In this document: in pieces, positions 40,608 through 47,263 of the stretch
Position numbering within the stretch: the first letter of the stretch is position 1
Layout of the letters: each line of letters starts with the position of its first letter
DNA from: Clostridia bacterium
GTDB taxonomy: Bacteria; Bacillota; Clostridia; Oscillospirales; CAG-272
Direction: 5' to 3'
Assembly (NCBI GenBank): GCA_017540175.1
Contig: JAFYBN010000039.1
Location: 1-50,199 of the forward strand
DNA length: 50,199 nt
The notes under the pieces: generated by a model
What the model was told of the DNA's origin: nothing
Database searches by the model: none
Seen by the model: only the letters and a program-made list of their open reading frames with translations
Position numbers and translations under genes: made by a program

Positions 40608-41783
40608 ATGAAAACCGTGGATTGCCCCGGCATCCGGGGGGTAAACTATTATCCGTTCCCGACGGACGAGGAACGGCTCCGCCGCGAGCTCGGCTACGGC
40701 CGTCGCGTCAACCTCAACGCGCTCAGAGTCTGGCTCTCCGCGGACGCGTGGAAACGCGAGGGAGAAGCGTACACCCAACGCCTCGTCGAATCCGTCCGGA
40801 TCGCGTATGACTGCGGATACCGCGTCATGCCCATCCTCTTCAACGGCAACGGCGAAAACTCCGCCTCGGCGTGGGAGGAGAAGCGCGGGGATTACGAGGC
40901 GTATGCCGCCGACATCGTGACCGCGCTGAAGGACGAGCCGGGGCTGCTCTTCTGGGATATCATGAACGAACCCCTCTGCTGCTGGTGGATCGACGGATGC
41001 GCCGACGTGGAGGAGAAAACCCGCAGAAAAGAAAAGGTCTGGGAATTCCTCCGGCATTTCATCGGATTCGTGCGCGGGCTGGATCAGGAGAACCCGATCA
41101 CCGTCGGCTATACGACCGCGTGGGAGATCGAGGAAAGCACCGCGTCCATATGCGACATCCTGTCCTTCCACGACTACAACGCTACCCGTGCCGTCATCGG
41201 CGAGAATTACCGCCTTGCGGAGGAGTGGGGCGAAAAGCTCGGCATTCCCGTGATCCAGACGGAGACCGGGTGCCTCGCCTGCTCCAATCCCTACGACCTC
41301 GCGCTCGAGTTCTGCTTTAAGCACAACATGGGCTGGCTCCTGTTTGAGCTCATGATCCACGATCGGTGCGACTCCGAGCACGGGATCTTTTACCCGGACG
41401 GCACGGTGCGCGACCCCGCGACGGTCGCCGCGATGATGGGCTGCTTCCGGTGCCGCGATCCCGAAATCATGGTCCTGCCCGTGCCGAACCGGGAGGGCTC
41501 CGCGGCGCGCGCCGTCGCGAAAATCAAAAAAGCGCTCACCGAATACACCGACGACGCGTTCGATTACCGCCCGAGCGATATCGGCGTGCTGCTCGAAGCG
41601 TGCGAGCACGCGGCAAACCTGCTCGAATGCTGCGATATGACCCCGATGGCAAACCCGCCGACCGCCCGCATCCTTGCGTGGCGCAGAAAGCTCGAGAAGG
41701 GGAAAAAGCCCCCGCTCGGCGAGGTGAGAGCCTTCGCCTATTCGCTCGCGCGGACCCTCGCGGATCTCTGCCAGCTCCTGTGA
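40608..41783 (+). CDS. GH5-like cytoplasmic glycoside hydrolase
   Basis: A 391-residue TIM-barrel protein from ATG40608 (AAAAGGAG upstream). The strand-4 acid/base Glu121 is in FWDIMNEPL and the strand-7 nucleophile Glu219 in VIQTETGCL, the clan GH-A pattern; RGVNYYPFPT at the start and LSFHDYN are further matches to cellulase/mannanase-type GH5 proteins. The last 90 residues are helical and unlike the family core. No signal peptide, so it acts in the cytoplasm. Five bases separate it from the flavoprotein gene, and three more genes follow with overlaps, forming one operon. Confidence 0.82.
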   Translation: MKTVDCPGIRGVNYYPFPTDEERLRRELGYGRRVNLNALRVWLSADAWKREGEAYTQRLVESVRIAYDCGYRVMPILFNGNGENSASAWEEKRGDYEAYAADIVTALKDEPGLLFWDIMNEPLCCWWIDGCADVEEKTRRKEKVWEFLRHFIGFVRGLDQENPITVGYTTAWEIEESTASICDILSFHDYNATRAVIGENYRLAEEWGEKLGIPVIQTETGCLACSNPYDLALEFCFKHNMGWLLFELMIHDRCDSEHGIFYPDGTVRDPATVAAMMGCFRCRDPEIMVLPVPNREGSAARAVAKIKKALTEYTDDAFDYRPSDIGVLLEACEHAANLLECCDMTPMANPPTARILAWRRKLEKGKKPPLGEVRAFAYSLARTLADLCQLL

Positions 41784-41788
41784 ACGGT

Positions 41789-43828
41789 ATGGAAACAAGA
41801 ATCGATCGATTCCCGGGGCGCGTGCTCCGCGTGAGGACCGTCGTCGTCGGCAGCGGCGCGGCGGGGCTCAGCGCGGCCCTCGCGCTTGCCCGGTCGGACC
41901 GTCAGGACCGTCAGCGTCAGCGCGGACGCGAGCCGGACGGACTGCTCGTCGTGACAGAGGGCATGAATATGGGCACCTCGCGGAACACGGGCTCGGACAA
42001 ACAGACTTATTATAAGCAGGCGACGGGCGCGCGCTCCGCCGACTGCGCGTACGATATGGCGCGGGACTATTTCGCGTGCGGCTCGATGCACGGAGATCTC
42101 GCACTCACGGAGGCGCTCGGCTCGCTGAAGGGCTTTTTCCGCCTCGTCGCCCTCGGCGTGCCGTTCCCGTCCGACCGGTACGGGGAGTACACGGGCTACC
42201 GCACCGATCATGACGAAAAATCCCGCGCGGCGTCGGCCGGTCCGCTCACCTCGCGGTACATGACCGAGGCGCTCGAGAGAGCCTGCCGCGGGGAAGGCGT
42301 GCGCTTTTTCGACGGATGCAGGGTGATCCGCCTGCTCACGCGCGGCGGCGCGGCCGCGGGCATCGTCGGCATGGCGGAGCGCGAGATCACGCCCGAAAAC
42401 CCCGCGGGACTTGTCGCCGTGCTCGCCGGAGCGGTCGTGTGGGCGGCAGGCGGACCGTCCGCCCTATATCACAATTCCGTCTATCCGGAAAGCCAGACCT
42501 GCGCGCTCGGCGCGCCTCTGCTCGCCGGCGCGGAGGCGTCGAATCTCACGGAATCGCAGTACGGCATCGCCTCCCTCGCGTTCCGCTGGAATCTCTCCGG
42601 CTCCTATCAGCAGGTCCTGCCCCGGTATGTGTCCGCGGACGAAAACGGAATCGAACGGGAATTCCTTCCCGATGCCTTCGAAAATGAAAAGGATGCCCTC
42701 GCCGCACAGTTCGCGAAGGGGTACGAATGGCCCTTCGATCCCTCAAAGGTCGGTATGGGGCGCGGCAGCCGCTCGTCCGAGGTCGATCTCGCCGTATGGC
42801 GCGAGACGCAGGCGGGACGGCGAGTCTTTCTCGATTTCCGGGAAAATCCCCGCGCCGTCGCCCGGGACGGCTTGACCCCCGAAACGGTCGGCGAGACGGC
42901 ATACCGCTATCTCGTGTCGTCCCGCGCGCTCGGGGAAACGCCCGTGAAACGGCTGAGGCAGATGAACGAAAAGGCGTACCGGCTCTATCTCTCGCACGGG
43001 ATCGACCTCGAGCGGGAGCCGCTTGAGATCGGCGTCTGTGCTCAGCACATGAACGGCGGGTTGAGCTGCGGCATCTGGTACGAAAGCCCCACTTTGAAAC
43101 GATTCTATCCCGTCGGGGAATGCGCGGGCGTGTTCGGCATCAAAAGACCGGGCGGCTCCGCGCTGAACTCCACGCAGGTCGGCTCGATGCGGGCGGCGGA
43201 AAAAATCGCGCACGACGGCGCCGAGCCGCCGGAGGCGGACGCGGAGATTTCCGCTCAGCTTGCCGCGTGCGCAGCCTTCGCCGCACAGCTCGACCCCGCC
43301 TTCGCCTCCGTGTCCGCCTCCGTTTCCGGGGCGGATGCTCTGGACACGCGCGCGGTGCTGCGCCTGCGCGAAGAGGGCGGCAGAAAGCACGACCGCTGTG
43401 CCGCCTTTCTGCGCGACCGGGAGGGGATCGAAGCGCTGCTCTGTGAGACACGGGAAGAATTTAAGCGCTTTGACGCGCTCCGCGCAAAGGATTTTTGCGC
43501 TCTGAAGGAACTCGCGATCAACCGCGACGTGCTCGTCACGCGCTTCGCGGTCCTCTCCTCCATCCTCGCCTATCTCGACGACGGGGGCGCATCCCGCGGC
43601 TCCTACCTCGTGCGGGGCAGGGAGGAGCTTGACTCGGCGCACGCGGGCTTCGTGCTCGAGACGGCGCTTTCGGAAAAGGACGGGGCGCTGACCGCCGCGT
43701 GCCGGATGACGCCCGTGCGGCCCGTTCCGGAAACGGACAACTGGTTTGAAAACGTTCTGAACGAATACGCGTCCGACGCCCGCTTTTCCATGCGGGAAGG
43801 GAACGGAGTAGACGATGGGAGAGATTGA
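41789..43828 (+). CDS. FAD-dependent oxidoreductase of the fumarate reductase/aspartate oxidase family
   Basis: A 679-residue flavoprotein. The Rossmann FAD motif VVVGSGAAGLSAALAL is at about 19-34, and GVCAQHMNGGLSCG and YPVGECAGVFG near residues 415-455 are the second FAD/active-site region of the SdhA/FrdA/NadB family. The segment RSDRQDRQRQRGREPDG (about 35-51) is an odd basic insertion in the first beta-alpha-beta unit. The C-terminal 220 residues form the usual helical domain. The substrate is unknown; it is not a clear NadB, and it lacks the AprA iron-sulfur partner. Overlaps the next gene by 14 bases. Confidence 0.85.
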   Translation: METRIDRFPGRVLRVRTVVVGSGAAGLSAALALARSDRQDRQRQRGREPDGLLVVTEGMNMGTSRNTGSDKQTYYKQATGARSADCAYDMARDYFACGSMHGDLALTEALGSLKGFFRLVALGVPFPSDRYGEYTGYRTDHDEKSRAASAGPLTSRYMTEALERACRGEGVRFFDGCRVIRLLTRGGAAAGIVGMAEREITPENPAGLVAVLAGAVVWAAGGPSALYHNSVYPESQTCALGAPLLAGAEASNLTESQYGIASLAFRWNLSGSYQQVLPRYVSADENGIEREFLPDAFENEKDALAAQFAKGYEWPFDPSKVGMGRGSRSSEVDLAVWRETQAGRRVFLDFRENPRAVARDGLTPETVGETAYRYLVSSRALGETPVKRLRQMNEKAYRLYLSHGIDLEREPLEIGVCAQHMNGGLSCGIWYESPTLKRFYPVGECAGVFGIKRPGGSALNSTQVGSMRAAEKIAHDGAEPPEADAEISAQLAACAAFAAQLDPAFASVSASVSGADALDTRAVLRLREEGGRKHDRCAAFLRDREGIEALLCETREEFKRFDALRAKDFCALKELAINRDVLVTRFAVLSSILAYLDDGGASRGSYLVRGREELDSAHAGFVLETALSEKDGALTAACRMTPVRPVPETDNWFENVLNEYASDARFSMREGNGVDDGRD

Positions 43829-45011
43829 GATCTTTGATTACGAACGGTATGGGAAAAAGGATTCGTGGACGCTGGCCGCGGCGCGCGCGATCCCGGACGG
43901 CCGTCCGCGGTTCGCGGTGCAGATCCTCCACGGCTTCTGCGAGCGCAAGGAACTGTGGTTTCCGTTCATGAAGGATATCGCCGCGCACGGCGGCGTCGCG
44001 CTGATCCACGATCTGCGGGACTGCCGCGGTTTCTGCGGCGGTGAAAACGATCAAGCGCCCGCCCTGCGCGCATATGGATACGACCGCGTGATCCTCTGGG
44101 ACGACGTCGACCGCGTGTACGAGGCGTTCGTCGACGCCGAGGATTTCGAATGCCCGCCCGACCCCGCCGCGTTCGACGAATCGGATGTCCCCGCACGGCT
44201 CCTGCGGGATGATTTTGGGCAGAAAGACCCCCTGTCGGACGTCCCCGTGCCGGATAACTCCAAGGAGGAAGTCCCCCCGCAGGAAGACCCCCTGCCGGAT
44301 AACTCCAAGCAGGAAGACCCCCTGCGCGACGATCCCTTTGCCGATCCGCCGGATGAGCCCGAGTCGCGGGACGCGGCGGAGCGCATCCCGCGCTTTCTGC
44401 TCGGGTTCGGCATGGGCGCTCTCATGGCGGGGCTGTACGCCGCGCACCGGGACAGACGGAAGAAGATCGACGGGCTCATTTTAGCGGGATTTCCCGCCAA
44501 AAACGCCGCGGCGCGGCCATTCGGACTCGCTGTCCTCTCCCTTTTTGTCGGCGGAGACGCCCGTGCCGCGGGCGTGAACTGTAGGGCGGAGGCGCGGTAT
44601 TCGGAGCCCTTCCGCGAAAACGGGGACGATGCTCCGCTTTCGTGGATCTCGGACGACCCGGAGGTCCGGAAAGCGTTTCTGGAGGATCCGCTCTGCTGCC
44701 GGGACTACACGCTGAACGATCACCGTGAGCTCGCGCGGCTCACGCGGGATTTCTACGATCCGGCGTCGTGGGACAAGCCCCCGAAAAATTTTCCCCTCCT
44801 GCTCCTTGCGGGCGGACTCGATCCCGCCGCGGGCGGGGACCGGGGCGCGGCTTACGCAAAGCGCTTTCTCGGCGACATGGGCTTCTCTGCTGCCGAAGCG
44901 CGGGTGTACCCCGGAATGCGGCACGTGCTCTTTTCCGGCACGGGGAGCGGGGAGCCCTTCGCGGACCTGACGCGGTTTCTGCTCGAGCACAGCCCGGAGG
45001 CGGATGAATGA
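43815..45011 (+). CDS. Alpha/beta-hydrolase lacking the nucleophile serine
   Basis: A 398-residue protein related to lysophospholipase-type hydrolases: VQILHGFCERKELW (oxyanion HG), HDLRDCRG, LLGFGMGALMAG (nucleophile elbow), LLLLAGGLDPAAGG (acid Asp) and MRHVLF (His). In the elbow the expected G-x-S-x-G reads G197-F-G-M-G201, so the serine is Gly199; Asp and His remain. Residues about 108-190 are an inserted, acidic Pro/Asp-rich stretch with repeated DPLPDNSKQEDPL units between core strands. It is probably catalytically inactive as a serine hydrolase, or acts as a binding subunit. Coupled by overlap with both neighbours (14 and 4 bases). Confidence 0.78.
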   Translation: MGEIEIFDYERYGKKDSWTLAAARAIPDGRPRFAVQILHGFCERKELWFPFMKDIAAHGGVALIHDLRDCRGFCGGENDQAPALRAYGYDRVILWDDVDRVYEAFVDAEDFECPPDPAAFDESDVPARLLRDDFGQKDPLSDVPVPDNSKEEVPPQEDPLPDNSKQEDPLRDDPFADPPDEPESRDAAERIPRFLLGFGMGALMAGLYAAHRDRRKKIDGLILAGFPAKNAAARPFGLAVLSLFVGGDARAAGVNCRAEARYSEPFRENGDDAPLSWISDDPEVRKAFLEDPLCCRDYTLNDHRELARLTRDFYDPASWDKPPKNFPLLLLAGGLDPAAGGDRGAAYAKRFLGDMGFSAAEARVYPGMRHVLFSGTGSGEPFADLTRFLLEHSPEADE

Positions 45012-45721
45012 GCGGGGCGGCGCGGTTTTTCTGGCGGCTCTGGCAGCTGACCTGGGGCCTGCCGCAGACCCTCGCGGGATTTGTCGTCTTTCTGCTCTGC
45101 CGCGCGCGGGGCAGAAAGAGCTACACCTTCGGCGGCGCGGTCTGCACCGAATGGGGCAGGGACGACGGCGTATCGCTCGGGATGTTCGTTTTCTGCCCGA
45201 AAAACGGGGGGATCCATCTGCACGAATACGGGCATACGTGGCAGTCCATGCTGCTCGGACCGCTTTACATACTCGTCGTGCTGCTGCCGTCGCTCATCTG
45301 GGCGGGGCTGCCGGCCTTCGAGAAGATGCGGCGGAAAAAAAGGATCCCCTATTCGCGGCTGTACTGCGAGCGCTGGGCGGACAGGATCGGGGCAAAGTAC
45401 CGTCTTTCGTCCCGCGGGCTCCCCGAAAAGCGCGGGAGGCCGCCAAAGCCGGAGAAGCCGCAGAAGCACGGGAAGCGGAAAAGAAAAAAGCCGGAGAGCG
45501 CGGAGAAACCGCAGCGACCGGCGAGCCCGGAACATCCGGAAGAATCCGGGAATACAAACGAACCCGGGAGCCCGGAAGAACCCGGGAATCCGGAGGAAAC
45601 CGAGAATCCGGCAAAACCTGAGAATCCGGAGGAATCCGGGGGTTCGGAAGAGTCCGAGAATTCAGACGAACCCGGAAGTCCGGAGGAACCGGAAAATCCG
45701 GAAGAGCACGAAACCATATAA
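45008..45721 (+). CDS. Membrane HExxH metallopeptidase-like protein with charged repeat tail
   Basis: A 237-residue protein starting within the hydrolase stop (ATGA). It has TM segments at about 15-32 and 81-102. Between them, GIHLHEYGHTWQS holds an HExxH zinc motif (His72, Glu73, His76), and SRLYCERWADRIG (Glu121) after TM2 could give the third ligand, as in gluzincin-like proteins. The last 110 residues are low-complexity, first Lys/Pro-rich (KPEKPQKHGKRKRKKPES) then Pro/Glu/Asn-rich repeats (EEPGNPEETENPAKPENPEE). Several frames are open across the tail because the DNA is an imperfect repeat. Substrate and role unknown; last gene of the operon. Confidence 0.72.
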   Translation: MSGAARFFWRLWQLTWGLPQTLAGFVVFLLCRARGRKSYTFGGAVCTEWGRDDGVSLGMFVFCPKNGGIHLHEYGHTWQSMLLGPLYILVVLLPSLIWAGLPAFEKMRRKKRIPYSRLYCERWADRIGAKYRLSSRGLPEKRGRPPKPEKPQKHGKRKRKKPESAEKPQRPASPEHPEESGNTNEPGSPEEPGNPEETENPAKPENPEESGGSEESENSDEPGSPEEPENPEEHETI

Positions 45722-45725
45722 AAAC

Positions 45726-45780
45726 GCCGCCGCGTTCATGTCCTCCGCTTGGGAGAGCCGAAACGCGGCGGCTGTTGTTT
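45726..45780. terminator. Bidirectional terminator
   Basis: GCCGCCGCGTT (45726-45736) pairs perfectly with AACGCGGCGGC (45762-45772), with T-rich sequence after it on the plus strand and AAAA before it for the minus-strand transcript. It separates the converging HExxH and ribbon-helix-helix genes. Confidence 0.88.
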
Positions 45781-45799
45781 TGGGGTGTAATCCCCGCCT

Positions 45800-45988
45800 T
45801 CACTCTTCGGTTTTATCTTTTGCGTCCCCCTGTACCGCCCCTTTCCTTCGCCGCCGGACCGCTTCCGTCAGGAGGTATTCGATCTGTCCGTTCAGCGAGC
45901 GGAAGTCATCCTCCGCCCAACGCGCCAACTCGTCGTACAGGGATTTCGAGAGCCTCAGGGGGATCTGTTTTTTGTCCTTGTCCGTCAC
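45800..45988 (-). CDS. Arc-type ribbon-helix-helix DNA-binding protein
   Basis: A 62-residue protein from GTG45988. [43 protein letters not shown] fits the RHH fold: strand QIPLRL, helix 1 [11 protein letters not shown], turn RSLNG and helix 2 [10 protein letters not shown]. Such proteins bind tandem operator repeats as dimers. It is the second gene behind the SPFH protein, four bases after its stop, with no strong ribosome site of its own, suggesting coupled translation. A tandem 8-bp repeat at the start of this operon is a natural target. Confidence 0.85.
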   Translation of the reverse strand: MTDKDKKQIPLRLSKSLYDELARWAEDDFRSLNGQIEYLLTEAVRRRRKGAVQGDAKDKTEE

Positions 45989-45992
45989 GGGA

Positions 45993-47057
45993 TCAGTAGA
46001 TCGAGCCGGTGTTCACGACCGGCTGCGCGTCGCGGTTGCCGCAGAGGACCACGAGAAGGTTGGCGACCATCTGCGCCTTGCGTTCGTCGTCGAGTGAGCA
46101 GATGTCCTCGTGGTTGATCTTGTCCAGCGCCATCTGCACCATGCCGACCGCGCCGTCCACGATCATTTTGCGCGCGTCGATGATGGCGGACGCCTGCTGA
46201 CGCTGGAGCATGACGGCGGCGATTTCGGGCGCGTAGGCGAGGTAGGTGATCCGCGCCTCCACGATCTCGAGTCCGGCGAAGTGGACCTTTTCCTGGATCT
46301 TGTCGCGGATGCGGGTGGCGACGAGATCGGCGGAGCCGCGCAGGGAGCCCTCGTCCGCGATGCCGTCGCCGGTGGTGTCCACGCCGGGGGCGACGTCATA
46401 GGGATAAATGCGGACGATCTCGCGCAGCGCGCTGTCGCACTGCAGGGAGAGGTATTCCTTGTAGTTGTCCACGTTGAAGACCGCCTTCGCCGTGTCGACC
46501 ACGCGCCACATGACGGCGATGCCGATCTCCACGGGATTGCCGAGGCAGTCGTTGATCTTCTGGCGGTTGTTGTTCAGGGTCATGACCTTTAATGAGATCT
46601 TGTTGCTGACCGTTCCCGCCGAGGCGCCCGAGGCCGTGTTGACCTGAATGCCCGAGACGATCGAGTTCTCGGGTTTCACGTCCCCGGACTGGTTCAGCTT
46701 GGTTTTCGCCGCGGGATTGAAGGACACGCAGAAGGGATTGACGAAGAAGAAGCCGTCTTCCTTCAGCGTGCCGATGTAGCGTCCGAAAAGGGTGAGCACG
46801 AGCGCCTCGTTCGGACGGACGACCTTCAGACCGATCCAGAGGAGCCAGCCGAGGGAGAGCCAGAGAAGCGAGACGACGAATAGCAGAATGCCGACCGGGT
46901 CCGCCTCGTCCGCGTCGAGCCTGATGCCGCCGAAGACGACGCCCACGATCGCGAGCGCGTAGAGGAGAAGCGAGCAGACGAGCATGAGCCAGCCGCTTTT
47001 CGCGTGATATACCTTCTCCTCGACGTTCTGATATTTGCTTTCCATGAACTTTGCCAT
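45993..47057 (-). CDS. SPFH/Band 7 membrane protein
   Basis: A 354-residue protein; CAAGGAGG lies before ATG47057. Two adjacent TM segments (about 22-44 and 56-78) are followed by an SPFH domain: [33 protein letters not shown], then [34 protein letters not shown] and a helical region with [12 protein letters not shown]-like [31 protein letters not shown] proteins (stomatin, prohibitin, flotillin) form large membrane rings that organise membrane domains or control proteases. Followed by an RHH regulator in the same operon; two-gene SPFH-Arc pairs occur in other Clostridia as I remember them. Confidence 0.9.
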   Translation of the reverse strand: MAKFMESKYQNVEEKVYHAKSGWLMLVCSLLLYALAIVGVVFGGIRLDADEADPVGILLFVVSLLWLSLGWLLWIGLKVVRPNEALVLTLFGRYIGTLKEDGFFFVNPFCVSFNPAAKTKLNQSGDVKPENSIVSGIQVNTASGASAGTVSNKISLKVMTLNNNRQKINDCLGNPVEIGIAVMWRVVDTAKAVFNVDNYKEYLSLQCDSALREIVRIYPYDVAPGVDTTGDGIADEGSLRGSADLVATRIRDKIQEKVHFAGLEIVEARITYLAYAPEIAAVMLQRQQASAIIDARKMIVDGAVGMVQMALDKINHEDICSLDDERKAQMVANLLVVLCGNRDAQPVVNTGSIY

Positions 47058-47077
47058 GATGTCCTCCTTGATTGTTT

Positions 47078-47096
47078 TTGATATCGATTTGATATC
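47078..47096 (-). promoter_or_regulatory. Tandem operator-like repeat at the SPFH-RHH transcription start
   Basis: TTGATATC occurs at 47078-47085 and again at 47089-47096, 11 bp apart, one helical turn. Each contains the palindrome GATATC. The pair begins about 9 bp downstream of the -10 box, at the expected start of transcription. Ribbon-helix-helix dimers typically bind such tandem boxes, so autoregulation by the RHH protein in this operon is likely. Confidence 0.6.
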
Positions 47097-47104
47097 ACAT
47101 TGAC

Positions 47105-47133
47105 ATTATACCGCACCGGGAAGGATTTGTCAA
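47105..47133 (-). promoter_or_regulatory. Promoter of the SPFH-RHH operon
   Basis: On the minus strand TTGACA (47133-47128), 17 bp, TATAAT (47110-47105): perfect consensus. It is divergent from the radical SAM promoter at 47192. Confidence 0.9.
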
Positions 47134-47191
47134 GGGGGAAAAACAAATCTCACCGTTTTTTAATCTGCGGCCGGTTTGAGCGGCTCCCCCC

Positions 47192-47220
47192 TTGCTTTTT
47201 CGGACGGAATCCGGTATAAT
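47192..47220 (+). promoter_or_regulatory. Promoter of the radical SAM gene
   Basis: TTGCTT (47192-47197), 17 bp, TATAAT (47215-47220), 43 bp before the start codon. Confidence 0.8.
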
Positions 47221-47263
47221 GAAGAGGAATGCGAGTATCAGGAAGAAAGGCGAAGACCGAACC

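Noticed and set aside
41789-43828. Flavoprotein as APS reductase alpha subunit (AprA), given the nearby sulfate-activation genes
   Set aside because: No AprB ferredoxin-like gene is present, the C-terminal blocks fit the general fumarate reductase/aspartate oxidase family, and a terminator separates it from the cys operon.
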